This document shows, in pieces, positions 24,717 through 32,951 of a stretch of 64,000 nucleotides of DNA. The notes beneath the pieces were generated by a model that saw only the letters and a program-made list of their open reading frames with translations, did not search any database and had not been told where the DNA came from. The stretch is taken from assembly GCF_011039205.1 (NCBI RefSeq), contig NZ_JAAKEL010000001.1:1-64000 (forward strand), given 5' to 3'. Position numbers and translations under genes: made by a program. Source of the stretch: Dysgonomonas sp. ZJ279 (GTDB lineage: Bacteria > Bacteroidota > Bacteroidia > Bacteroidales > Dysgonomonadaceae). Each line of letters starts with the position of its first letter. Positions within the stretch are counted from its first letter, which is position 1.

Positions 24717-25373
24717 ATGATTGATGATTTATTCGATCGCCTTGACAAATTCATGTCCTACAAAGGATTAAATGATAATCAGATGACAATACAGGCTGAG
24801 CTCTCTGTTGGATCTTTGGGTAAACAACGCAAAGGGGCTAGAGGTTTGTCAAGTGAAAGTATTGCGAAAATACTACATTCATATAAAGAGCTTGATGCTA
24901 ATTGGCTATTGACTGGTGATGGTGAGATGCTGAAGGAAGTCGTCCATAAAGTGCCTATAATACAAAAAGAGGAAATCAAAGAAGAAACACGCCCACGCAT
25001 ACCAATGGATGCTGCTGCTGGCTCGCTAACTATTGCATCTGATGGTATCACTATCAATGATTGCGAGCAAATACCTATAATACGTGCATTTGCCAGGTAT
25101 GACTTTACTATTTTTGCACGTGGTGATAGTATGCTACCCGAATATCATTCAGGTGATGAGCTTGCATGTGTGTACATAAAAGATACTTCTTTTGTACAAT
25201 GGGGGCGTATTCATGTAGTAGACACAGCACAAGGCATACTTGTGAAACGTATATTTGATGGAGGTGATTGTATTATTTGCAAGTCAGACAACCCTGATTA
25301 TCCTGAATTTAAAGTAAGCAAGTCCGAGTTTTATAATGTTGCACTTGTCATTGGAATGTTAAGGAGATATTAA
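24717..25373 (+). CDS. Phage repressor, HTH plus S24 (LexA/CI-type) domain
   Basis: A 218-residue immunity repressor. The N-terminal Cro/CI-type HTH covers about residues 10-55. The C-terminal S24 peptidase domain has catalytic Ser138 in ARGDSMLPE and Lys177 in ILVKRIF, and a likely self-cleavage site Ala-Gly at 101-102 (DAAAGS). Such repressors cut themselves when RecA filaments form, so this prophage should be SOS-inducible in principle. It is divergent from the early operon. Confidence 0.85.
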   Translation: MIDDLFDRLDKFMSYKGLNDNQMTIQAELSVGSLGKQRKGARGLSSESIAKILHSYKELDANWLLTGDGEMLKEVVHKVPIIQKEEIKEETRPRIPMDAAAGSLTIASDGITINDCEQIPIIRAFARYDFTIFARGDSMLPEYHSGDELACVYIKDTSFVQWGRIHVVDTAQGILVKRIFDGGDCIICKSDNPDYPEFKVSKSEFYNVALVIGMLRRY

Positions 25374-25394
25374 GGTATACATATAGATATAATG

Positions 25395-25416
25395 AACGCC
25401 CAAAGTTATGGGCGTT
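25395..25416 (+). terminator. Repressor terminator
   Basis: AACGCCC (25395-25401) and GGGCGTT (25410-25416) form a 7-bp stem with an 8-base loop, followed by TTG. It lies 22 bases after the repressor stop. Confidence 0.75.
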
Positions 25417-25446
25417 TTGTTGCTCTCTATTGATAACAATAATGTT

Positions 25447-25554
25447 TATATTGAATTGCCGACAAGCTAACAAAAGTGTCTGTATTGAATTGCCGATTGA
25501 TAACGTTTTGTGTGGGTGAAAGTGCTTATTTGGTTTTGCCGATTAAGATATTCA
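25447..25554. repeat. Prophage end with repeated TTGCCGA transposase-site candidates
   Basis: TTGCCGA occurs at 25456-25462, 25490-25496 and 25536-25542, the first two within ATTGAATTGCCGA and the third within TGGTTTTGCCGATT. Mu ends carry several such transposase-binding sites. The proposed terminal CA is 25553-25554. A fourth copy (25589-25595) lies in the flanking host gene. Confidence 0.5.
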
Positions 25555-26105
25555 AACTTAAGGTCACACAGTTTGTCCATCAATGGTTTTGCCGATTTGG
25601 CACTATCCGTGTCGGAGCTTATCAGTTTGGTCATATTATCTATTATAATAATCTTTGCCCCTGTTTTGTCGATAAGCTTGATAATAGATTCGATAAAGAA
25701 GTCGTCGTAGTGTACACCCTGAGGTAGTGAAAACTGACGTTGAAAGTCTATCCTGTAAAGATTATCGTTAAACTTATAATGATTGTCGTAGTTCTGTGAG
25801 TAACGGTTCTCGAACTGTTTTTCAGATAACTCAAGATCGAGGTACAGTACCTTCTGTTTGCTGCTGATCTCGTTGGCTATCTGCACCGCAAATATAGATT
25901 TACCTACACCCGTATCGGCAAACAGGAAGGTAATCTCTTTTTCGAATATCAGTGAATGGAACAAATCGCGTGGTACTTTCTGTTTACTCGCATCTTTTAT
26001 ACATTCGTTGGCTGTCCGTATATAAAAGAAACCTGCTTCTCTGCTTCGGTCTTCCGCCTCACGTTTTTTTAGGTCATCTACTACTGAATCTAAATATTCA
26101 AACAT
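25467..26105 (-). pseudogene. RepA-like AAA ATPase (AAA_25) cut by the prophage
   Basis: The N-terminal part of a hexameric-helicase-like ATPase found on small Bacteroidetes mobile elements. Walker A is ADTGVGKS (about 63-70), and VLYLDLELSE and KIIIIDNMTKL (Walker B, about 151-161) follow. The homologous core holds to about LCDLKFEY (encoded to about 25554); after that the reading frame runs into phage end sequence and stops at 25467. The family usually continues with a conserved HTPKR segment. The missing 3' part should lie beyond the other end of the prophage, left of the window. Confidence 0.7.
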
Positions 26106-26185
26106 ATTGTCATTTATTATATTAGTTAAACTTTTCCTTGTTTAAATCATAGATAAATGAGAAGAAAAATCTTTTGAATATTTGG

Positions 26186-26250
26186 TGCGTAAATGCGTAA
26201 AAGTGCGTAAAAAATGTACATGTTTACGCATTTACGCACCTTACGCAGTC
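26186..26250. repeat. Palindromic GCGTAAA array 1
   Basis: Three TGCGTAAA units on the + strand face TTTACGC units after a short centre with ACATGT, giving a long hairpin or iteron-like cluster. It lies 80 bp upstream of the interrupted AAA ATPase gene. Related arrays are at 26543-26596 and 27355-27420. Confidence 0.7.
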
Positions 26251-26277
26251 TGAGCTAATGTTATACTATCCGCTCTG

Positions 26278-26514
26278 TCATTCCGAAACGCAGTGAGGAA
26301 TCTCTCCTTCTATTGCAATAAACTAGATGACAGATGCTTCCTGTTGTCAGCATAACAGAGAGGCAATCTTGTTATACTTCTCTACGTTCCTCCTCTTGAG
26401 GGAGTTGAGGAGGGGTTACCTATATATACTCTGTCATCCCGACTTGCAAAGAGGGATCTGCTCCCAGATAATATAAAGTATATAATAGATTCCTCACTAC
26501 ATTTCGAAATGACA
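26278..26514 (+). repeat. MITE-like repeat, copy 1
   Basis: About 237 bp flanked by imperfect inverted ends (GTCATTCCGAAA...GTGAGGAATCT and its complement). The whole unit recurs inverted at 27084-27322, and a short relative is at 41670-41759. No gene is inside. Confidence 0.7.
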
Positions 26515-26542
26515 AAGAGAGTAAGAAGTGGTGTTTGTTTAC

Positions 26543-26596
26543 TGCGTAAAGTGCGTAAACATGTATATCTTTTACGCATTTACGCACTTTACGCAT
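26543..26596. repeat. Palindromic GCGTAAA array 2
   Basis: TGCGTAAAGTGCGTAAA faces TTTACGCATTTACGCAC across a centre ATGTATAT. It overlaps the stop codon of the small exported ORF. Confidence 0.7.
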
Positions 26597-26729
26597 CAGC
26601 TAGGCTTTCGATATATGGCACTGCATATACATATTTCAGGCTATCTGCCAGCTTACGGTAATCACTTTGAGAATAAGTGGTTAATGATATAAATAAAAGT
26701 AGAATTGTGATTATTTGTGTTTTTCTCAT
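26589..26729 (-). CDS. 46-residue exported peptide ORF
   Basis: ATG at 26729 opens a 46-residue frame with a clear signal peptide (basic MRKTQ, hydrophobic ITILLLFISLTT, cleavage after YSQ). A mature part of about 25 residues (DYRKLADSLKYVYAVPYIESL) follows. It may be the start of a larger secreted protein cut short by the GCGTAAA array, which supplies the stop codon. No family recognised. Confidence 0.4.
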   Translation of the reverse strand: MRKTQIITILLLFISLTTYSQSDYRKLADSLKYVYAVPYIESLADA

Positions 26730-26826
26730 CTGGGTTTTATTCTATTTGACAGTTAAATATACAATTAAAAATTTGATTGTTTTAAATAACTATTTGTTGT
26801 AAATTTTTTTCTTGAAATTATTTGAT

Positions 26827-26834
26827 TATTTTTG
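26827..26834 (+). promoter_or_regulatory. Candidate -7 box
   Basis: TATTTTTG matches TAnnTTTG. Transcription would start near 26841, at the 5' end of the structured RNA candidate. A -33 box is not obvious. Confidence 0.35.
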
Positions 26835-26839
26835 TACCG

Positions 26840-26998
26840 CAAATTAAAAAAACCACCTGTACATTTTGCTTTTACAAGCATAATATCCGTTGATGCCTTT
26901 GTTGCATTGACCGATTACCTAGAAGAAGGATAAGCCCGATGAAAGTCGGGCTTAACTGCGCCAAATTTCTGGTTGCGTCTATTTGACTCCCTGTTTTT
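26840..26998 (+). ncRNA. Candidate structured small RNA (possibly 6S-like)
   Basis: Ends pair in nested order: CAAAT (26840) with ATTTG (26981), AACCA (26851) with TGGTT (26970), ATTT (26863) with AAAT (26963). Inside are two hairpins, GTTGATGC/GCATTGAC (26889-26911) and AAGCCCGA/TCGGGCTT (26932-26953), followed by CTTAACTGCG. A T run follows (about 26994-27000). A long interrupted rod with a 3'-side CTTAA-ACTGCG segment recalls 6S RNA, but the family is not proven. No ORF explains this conserved-looking structure. Confidence 0.4.
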
Positions 26999-27083
26999 TT
27001 CTCCCCGATATGAAGTCGATAAAGTTGTGTAACATACATAGCTTTTGCACGTTTATGCACTAGGCAAATATGACTTCTCTCTT

Positions 27084-27322
27084 TGTCATTCCGAAACACA
27101 GTGAGGAATCTATTATATACTTTATATTATCAGAGAGCAGATCCCTCTTTGCAAGTCGGGATGACAGGGTATATATAGGTAACCCCCTCCTTACCTCTCC
27201 CAAGGGGAGGAATGTAGAGAAGTATAACGTAATTGTCTCTCTGTCATGCTGACAACAGGAAGCATCTGTCACCTAGTTTATTGCAATAGAAAGAGAGATT
27301 TCTCACTGTGTTTCGGAATGAC
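27084..27322 (-). repeat. MITE-like repeat, copy 2 (inverted)
   Basis: Near-complete reverse complement of 26278-26514, about 570 bp away. Includes the same internal blocks (TATTGCAATAAACTAG-type and GGTAACCCC-type segments). The inverted pair could support inversion of the segment between them. Confidence 0.7.
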
Positions 27323-27354
27323 AGGGTATAGCCAATCCCTCCTTAGAGGGTATA

Positions 27355-27420
27355 TGCGTAAAGTGCGTAAATGCGTAAACATGCACATTTTTTTACGCAC
27401 TTTTACGCATTTACGCACCT
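27355..27420. repeat. Palindromic GCGTAAA array 3
   Basis: ATGCGTAAAGTGCGTAAATG and a third unit face TTTACGCAC and further complementary units. It lies just outside the inverted MITE copy, mirroring array 1 on the other side. From here to 27536 no gene is seen. Confidence 0.7.
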
Positions 27421-27536
27421 ACGAAGTTTACAATATGCTATTAATACCAAATATTGACAAGGGTTGTAAGTCAACTTTTTTGTGTTAATCTATGTTTACT
27501 AATTGGGCTAAAGTTTTCCGCTAAATATATTCCTGT

Positions 27537-27544
27537 TAAATTTG
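27537..27544 (+). promoter_or_regulatory. Candidate -7 box of the GH3 operon
   Basis: TAAATTTG fits TAnnTTTG, 50 bases before the preferred ATG at 27594; a T-rich patch lies 20 bp upstream. Confidence 0.4.
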
Positions 27545-27593
27545 TATATTAGCTATGCAGTATTTTAGCATAAATTATCATCAACTAGAACAC

Positions 27594-30500
27594 ATGAAGA
27601 AACTTATTTCAATTATCATATTACCCCTGTTTTGTTTCGTAACACTTACCGCCAAAGATCGCTCAAAGACCATTCCGGCATTATACCAATCTGCCGATAA
27701 GGCAAAAATGAATCAGTGGGTCGATTCGGTTTTCGATCGTTTGACGATGGACGAGCGTATCGGGCAACTATTTGTTGTGGTCGCCGACGGGAGCAGTTCG
27801 ACTTCAAACACAGCGAAGATAGAAGGACAGGTGCGCGATCTCAATCTGGGAGGTGTCCTGTTCTCGAAAGGTACACCTACCGATCAGGCAGAACTGACTA
27901 ATGCCGTTCAACGTGTGGCTAAAGTTCCTTTGATGATTTCTCTCGATGGCGAGTGGGGCTTGTCGATGCGCTTGCAGAATACAACGCAGTTTCCACGAAA
28001 TATGATGTTAGGTGCTATACAAAACGACTCCCTGTTGTATTACTACGGGATGGAAGTAGCACGCCAATGCCGCCTTATGGGTATTCAGGTAAACTTTGCA
28101 CCCGACATGGATGTGAACAGCAATCCTAATAATCCTGTAATCGGCAACCGCTCGTTTGGCGAAGACCCCGAACGTGTGGCGCAGCAAGGAATCATGTATT
28201 CCAAAGGACTCGAAGCAGGAGGCGTAATGGCTGTATCGAAACATTTCCCCGGACATGGCGATACATCGAAAGACTCGCATTATACATTACCACTTATCCC
28301 ACACAGCAGAGAACGATTGGATGAGGTGGAAATACTCCCTTTCGACAGATATATCAAAGCAGGGCTGTCGGGTATTATGACTGCCCATCTGAATATTCCG
28401 GCATTAGACAAAAAGACGCAGCCGAGTTCGCTGTCGGAAAATGTGGTGACAGATTTGTTACAAAACGAATTAGGTTTCACGGGATTGATATTTACCGACG
28501 GCTTACAGATGAAAGGTGTTTCGGGCGAAGATAACCATTGTGTCAGAGCCTTGCTTGCAGGCAACGATATCTTGCTCGGCCCGATGTATCCTGCCAAAGA
28601 ATACGAAGCCGTTAAAAAAGCGGTTGCAGATAAGACGTTGAGCGAAGAACTGATAAACGAAAAATGCAAGAAAGTGCTTGCTTACAAATATATTCTGGGC
28701 GTGAATAACGTAAAGCCTGTCGAAACAAAGGATTTAGAAAAGCAGCTGAATACCCCTTATGCCGATTGGTTGAACAGGGAACTGAACAAGAGTGCAATTA
28801 CGTTATTGAAAGACGATGTGTCGATCGTTCCATTAAAGAAACTCGACGAACGCAAAATAGCAGCGATAGCCGTAGGTGCGACATCCGACAGGACATTCCA
28901 GAATACACTGAAAAAATATGCAGATGTGACACTGTTTACAGTTGCCGACAACGAAGGTCTGCTTAAACTAAAAAAAGACTTAGAGTCATATAATACAATT
29001 ATAGTATCTGTTCATAACAATAAAGGAAATGCAGATGCAGCAATAGGAAACATCAGCGAGGGAAAGAATCTGATTCTTACCTTCTTTGTTGTACCGTACC
29101 GAATGACATCTTATTCGCAGTCTGTCAAGAGTGCCGATGCTGTTGTATTGGCTTACGAAAATACGACACTGGCTCAGGAGTTTGCAGCGCAGGCTATATT
29201 CGGTGGAAATGTGGTGAACGGTAAAATTCCGGTATCGGTAAAAGGATTGTTTAAAGTGGGTAACGGTGTCGATACGAAAAAAGTAAGACTAAGTTATAAC
29301 CTTCCCGAAGCAGTGGGTATTCAATCCAATAAGCTGGATAGCATAGAGTTTATTGTAAATGAAGGAATAAAAGGGCAGGCTTTTCCCGGTTGTCAGGTAT
29401 TGATAGCCAAAGACGGTGTAGTGATTTACGATCGCTCGTTCGGTTCGTTTCAGTACGATGGCAAGCGCTCCGTTACGAATGACGATATTTACGATATAGC
29501 TTCTATGACCAAAGCATCGGCAACCATCCCTGCTATAATGAAGCTCTACGATGAAAAAAAGATAACACTCAACGATCCTCTCAGCAACTCTGTGCCTGCA
29601 CTTAAGGGTACGGACAAGTCAGATATAACGGTAAGACAGGCACTCTTTCACGAAACAGGGCTGACATCTTTCATCCCTTACTATATGGATGCGATAGATA
29701 AGACAAGTTATGCAGGCAAGCTGTTCGACCGAAGCGAGGGTTCGCCTTTTCTGGCAGAGTTCGATGCCAATACATGGGCGCGTACCGATTATAAGTATAA
29801 ATCGAATCTTGTATCGTCTAAACCGCAAGATGGTTTCTTGCCTTTAGCCGATGGCTTGTATGTCAATCGGGCTTATAAAGACACTATTCTGTCGTCTATT
29901 GCAAGTTCCACATTGCGAAAAAGAAAGTCATATTTGTACAGTTGTTTGAACTTTATGCTACTCAAAGAGGTTATAGAAAAGGAGGCAAAGGAAGATTTGA
30001 ACGCTTTTGTTCAGGATAATTTCTTTCGTGGACTGGGAGCAACAACAACGACTTACAATCCGTTGACCAAGTTTGATAAAAGCCAGATTGTACCCACCGA
30101 GCAGGATGACTTCTTACGCAAACAACTCCTGCAAGGATATGTGCACGACGAAGGAGCGGCATTCATGGGTGGAATATCGGGCAACGCAGGTTTGTTTTCG
30201 AATGCCAACGATTTGGCGAAGCTCTATCAGATGTGGCTCAATAAAGGCGTTTATGGCGATGAACGATACTTGTCTGAAAAGACATGTAATTTATTTACAT
30301 CTACCCAAAGCCCAACGTCGCGCAGAGGTCTGGGTTTTGACAGACCCGAACCGCGAACAAGCAAATCGAGCCCGACGAGCATAAGTACTCCAATGAATAC
30401 TTATGGTCATACGGGATTTACAGGGACCTGTTTTTGGATCGATCCCGATAATAAGTTAATATATATATTCCTGTCGAACAGAGTATATCCGAAACGCACC

Positions 30501-30596
30501 CATAAAGGAATTACCGGTTTAGCGATTCGCTCTCGCATTCAGGAAGAAATTTATAAAGCAATAAAGACAAGTAATGGCGCAACTACAATTAACTGA
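27594..30596 (+). CDS. GH3 beta-N-acetylglucosaminidase fused to a beta-lactamase-type serine hydrolase
   Basis: The start MKKLISII at 27594 gives a signal peptide and about 1000 residues. The first half is a NagZ-like GH3 domain with KHFPGHGDTSKDSHYTLP, containing the His/Asp dyad of the GlcNAc-ases, and a C-terminal GH3 beta domain. The second half (about 590-980) is a class C beta-lactamase/PBP-like domain with SMTK (Ser-X-X-Lys) and HTGFTG. This fusion is common in Bacteroidales and probably acts on periplasmic or external peptidoglycan fragments. It overlaps the next gene by 23 bases. Confidence 0.85.
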   Translation: MKKLISIIILPLFCFVTLTAKDRSKTIPALYQSADKAKMNQWVDSVFDRLTMDERIGQLFVVVADGSSSTSNTAKIEGQVRDLNLGGVLFSKGTPTDQAELTNAVQRVAKVPLMISLDGEWGLSMRLQNTTQFPRNMMLGAIQNDSLLYYYGMEVARQCRLMGIQVNFAPDMDVNSNPNNPVIGNRSFGEDPERVAQQGIMYSKGLEAGGVMAVSKHFPGHGDTSKDSHYTLPLIPHSRERLDEVEILPFDRYIKAGLSGIMTAHLNIPALDKKTQPSSLSENVVTDLLQNELGFTGLIFTDGLQMKGVSGEDNHCVRALLAGNDILLGPMYPAKEYEAVKKAVADKTLSEELINEKCKKVLAYKYILGVNNVKPVETKDLEKQLNTPYADWLNRELNKSAITLLKDDVSIVPLKKLDERKIAAIAVGATSDRTFQNTLKKYADVTLFTVADNEGLLKLKKDLESYNTIIVSVHNNKGNADAAIGNISEGKNLILTFFVVPYRMTSYSQSVKSADAVVLAYENTTLAQEFAAQAIFGGNVVNGKIPVSVKGLFKVGNGVDTKKVRLSYNLPEAVGIQSNKLDSIEFIVNEGIKGQAFPGCQVLIAKDGVVIYDRSFGSFQYDGKRSVTNDDIYDIASMTKASATIPAIMKLYDEKKITLNDPLSNSVPALKGTDKSDITVRQALFHETGLTSFIPYYMDAIDKTSYAGKLFDRSEGSPFLAEFDANTWARTDYKYKSNLVSSKPQDGFLPLADGLYVNRAYKDTILSSIASSTLRKRKSYLYSCLNFMLLKEVIEKEAKEDLNAFVQDNFFRGLGATTTTYNPLTKFDKSQIVPTEQDDFLRKQLLQGYVHDEGAAFMGGISGNAGLFSNANDLAKLYQMWLNKGVYGDERYLSEKTCNLFTSTQSPTSRRGLGFDRPEPRTSKSSPTSISTPMNTYGHTGFTGTCFWIDPDNKLIYIFLSNRVYPKRTHKGITGLAIRSRIQEEIYKAIKTSNGATTIN

Positions 30597-31419
30597 TTCG
30601 CTGAAATTATTCTTTGATGATGATAATCAGTATATCTGGAATCTTATTCTTAGTAATAATACAGATGTTTTGTTGGCTCATCTCTCGGGAGAACAAGACC
30701 AGCCAAAGAGAACATTGGATATTATACTGGGAGAACTATTCTCGGTAGGTGAGAGCTTTACGTTGGAAAACCATGACTTTGTAACGATTCAGCCTGACAA
30801 TAGTTCCCTTTTCAATAATTTAGTGAAGCTGCTTTATGCTTTAGATATAAACGGTGAGTACGACGATGTCAGCCTGAAGGTTACCGACAAGCTGTTCTTG
30901 TCGCTCGAAGACATTGTAGCCAATGTACAGAAAGAAGCCAACGACTATCCCGAAAATCCGATAGGTGCTTTGGTATGGATGGAAGCAGCAGGAATACGCT
31001 CGGCTTTTACCAACTATGCGTACTATTATAAACTGAAAGAAGAAGCGCAGCGGCAACTGGACGTTACTCTTATGAAAACGAAGATTACGCTGGCTATTAT
31101 GGGGCATTACAAAAATATGGTTGGCCCCGATATGATAGAGTCTGCACAACTGATGGAGCAGGTAGGTAATACCGAAACGGCAATGGCTCTCTACGCCGCA
31201 GTGAAGTCTGATTTCGAGAATGTACTCGATTGGTTTATGGATAACCCGCAAACGGGAGCCAACCAAGAGGATATAATAACCCTCGAATCTCTGAGAGCTG
31301 CATATCAGGCACTCGACAGATTGAATAATTCGGACGAATACTCGCAAGAGTACCCATTGATAGATGAAATATTGAGGAGAGAGTATATTGAAGACGATGA
31401 ATCGGATGATAAAGAATAA
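30574..31419 (+). CDS. Conserved protein of unknown function
   Basis: A 281-residue acidic, largely helical cytoplasmic protein without signal peptide, rich in Asp/Glu at the C-terminus (EYIEDDESDD). The repeated helical pattern (for example MIESAQLMEQVGNTETAMAL, about 189-208) suggests a TPR-like part. I recognise no family. Overlaps at both ends with secreted cell-wall enzyme genes imply co-translation. Confidence 0.55.
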   Translation: MAQLQLTDSLKLFFDDDNQYIWNLILSNNTDVLLAHLSGEQDQPKRTLDIILGELFSVGESFTLENHDFVTIQPDNSSLFNNLVKLLYALDINGEYDDVSLKVTDKLFLSLEDIVANVQKEANDYPENPIGALVWMEAAGIRSAFTNYAYYYKLKEEAQRQLDVTLMKTKITLAIMGHYKNMVGPDMIESAQLMEQVGNTETAMALYAAVKSDFENVLDWFMDNPQTGANQEDIITLESLRAAYQALDRLNNSDEYSQEYPLIDEILRREYIEDDESDDKE

Positions 31420-32116
31420 TAGGGTGAATAAATATTGGGCGATAGTTCTTTTCTTGATTTTTATATCAGGAACAACTTCACCCCTGCAAGCACAGCAGGC
31501 AGGAAAAAAACTGTCTACAATCGAAGCACATTTGCAGAAAAGCGGTATGGTAAATATTCATACCCTAGATTCTACTATTCGTGTAGAATTGAAGTATGCA
31601 ACGACCGATAATTTCACTAATGTGATTCTTTACGATACACTTAGTAATGCATATCTGCATCCTTTAGCCGCTAAGAAGCTGGCAAAGGCTCAGAAATATC
31701 TGAAGGAGCTTAATCCTAAACTGACGCTTTTGGTCTACGATGCTGCCCGTCCGTTGAGTGTGCAGCGTAAGATGTATAAAGTGGTGCAGGGTACTCCGCA
31801 AGCGCCTTATGTGGCCAATCCTTCACGAACAGGGTTGCACAATTATGGTATGGCAGTCGATCTCACTATCTGCGATCTGAATGGGAAACCATTGGAGATG
31901 GGTACACCTTTCGATCATCTTGGATATGCTGCGCAGATCAATAAAGAGGCAGAACTTGTGCAGAAGGGTATTATTACACCTGCACATGTGAAGAATAGGG
32001 AACTGTTGCGCAAAGTAATGGTATCGGCCGGATACCAGACTATAAGGGGAGAGTGGTGGCATTTTAATGCCGTACCGTTAACGGAAGCAAAACAATCGTA
32101 TAAAGTAATTCAATGA
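31397..32116 (+). CDS. D-Ala-D-Ala dipeptidase, VanX/DdpX-like (M15D)
   Basis: A signal peptide (about 1-35, ending LQAQQ) and a zinc dipeptidase domain: YDAARPLSVQ holds the catalytic Arg; SRTGLHNYGMAVDLT supplies the metal ligands His and Asp; GEWWHFN supplies the base Glu and third ligand His. The enzyme cleaves D-Ala-D-Ala or related peptides in the periplasm. In E. coli DdpX recycles cell-wall D-Ala. The neighbouring GH3/beta-lactamase-like fusion supports a wall-recycling cluster. Possible starts are ATG 31397 or 31406. Confidence 0.85.
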   Translation: MNRMIKNNRVNKYWAIVLFLIFISGTTSPLQAQQAGKKLSTIEAHLQKSGMVNIHTLDSTIRVELKYATTDNFTNVILYDTLSNAYLHPLAAKKLAKAQKYLKELNPKLTLLVYDAARPLSVQRKMYKVVQGTPQAPYVANPSRTGLHNYGMAVDLTICDLNGKPLEMGTPFDHLGYAAQINKEAELVQKGIITPAHVKNRELLRKVMVSAGYQTIRGEWWHFNAVPLTEAKQSYKVIQ

Positions 32117-32127
32117 TTATTATGATT

Positions 32128-32844
32128 ATGAAAAGAGTGTATTTATTTTTATGTGTATTCTTTTCGTTGAGCCTTTACGCTCAAACTGAGTCCGCTCAAT
32201 TTGCGATAGTAAAAGATTCGATAAGAGGGTCTGCAAAGCTTTATGAAAGAATGGCCGACGAGGGTCAGGTGAAGGCGACTATGCCGAATGGTTCGGTCTT
32301 ATTTCTCTATCAGGCAGATAGGGATGTACTGCCATGGCGAAAGGCCGATTATTATACAGCGACAGGGGATATAGAGTCAGGTTATGTAAATAGTAATTTT
32401 ACGGAAGATGTTCGCGATCAGGAGTTAATAGAAGTAGAACGCTTGTCGGCTCATGGTAATATCTCATTCAGGAACGATTCTATACGTGTAGTTGTTTCTA
32501 CATCGAATGTTGCAGCGGGCGACAGAACGATTAAGGAAGGTGCTGACGGTCGCCGCATGGTAGGCACAAAACAAGCTATGGGCGTTGTCAATTCGTTCCC
32601 TACAAGACGTTATCAATCGATAGTAGTAACTGTAAAGGGAAGGAGTACAACAATACCAAGAAGTCTGTTCGATTATTTGTTCGAACCGATTCTTGAAAAT
32701 ACGTCTGTCTTTTACGATCCTATCAGCAGAATGGTATATATCAGTGCTACTAACGGATCGGGTTCTGCCGTTTATAATGTTTTATGGTCGGTAGACAATC
32801 GTGGCAAATCTCAGGTATATGTCCGATCTGGTCAGTTATTTTAA
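32128..32844 (+). CDS. Exported protein, unknown (SH3-like start)
   Basis: A signal peptide MKRVYLFLCVFF...LYAQ, then about 220 residues. The first part (KLYERMADEGQVKATMPNGSVLFLYQ) reads like a bacterial SH3-type wall-binding module; the rest is beta-rich and unrecognised. It overlaps or abuts the dipeptidase gene (ATGA at 32113 is an alternative start) and ends the cluster before a terminator. Confidence 0.5.
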   Translation: MKRVYLFLCVFFSLSLYAQTESAQFAIVKDSIRGSAKLYERMADEGQVKATMPNGSVLFLYQADRDVLPWRKADYYTATGDIESGYVNSNFTEDVRDQELIEVERLSAHGNISFRNDSIRVVVSTSNVAAGDRTIKEGADGRRMVGTKQAMGVVNSFPTRRYQSIVVTVKGRSTTIPRSLFDYLFEPILENTSVFYDPISRMVYISATNGSGSAVYNVLWSVDNRGKSQVYVRSGQLF

Positions 32845-32882
32845 ATTTGATATAAGTTTATTCTCTTGAAATAAAAAAGCGA

Positions 32883-32917
32883 AGCCTCGTAATTATCACA
32901 ATTACGGGGCTTCTTCA
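32883..32917. terminator. Bidirectional intrinsic terminator
   Basis: GAAGCCTCGTAATT pairs with AATTACGGGGCTTC around a short loop, with A-rich and T-rich flanks. It separates the convergent wall-enzyme cluster and TraB gene. Confidence 0.8.
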
Positions 32918-32951
32918 TAGTAGTGTTTATATCTAATTGTTGTTAGATTCC

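Larger units (their letters stand above)
1..25554. mobile_element. Mu-like transposable prophage (partial, probably defective)
   Basis: The block holds a divergent repressor/Ner-like pair, MuA-like and MuB-like genes, DUF3164, terminase, capsid, contractile tail, baseplate, lysis and fibre genes in an order typical of Mu-like phages. The right boundary is placed at the CA at 25553-25554, inside an interrupted AAA ATPase gene and next to repeated TTGCCGA motifs that could be transposase-binding sites. Portal, minor head protein and the other phage end are expected to the left of the window. TerL is broken by an IS, and no tape-measure gene is visible. Confidence 0.85.

Noticed and set aside
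25467-25553. The last residues of the AAA ATPase frame as native sequence
   Set aside because: They overlap phage terminal repeats and do not fit the family's conserved continuation, despite a chance HTKR.
26186-27420. A CRISPR array
   Set aside because: The repeats are short palindromic units without regular spacers, and no cas genes are present.
30073-30384. An ORF overlapping the GH3 fusion gene in another frame
   Set aside because: No homology-like motif; it is a shadow of a well-supported coding region.
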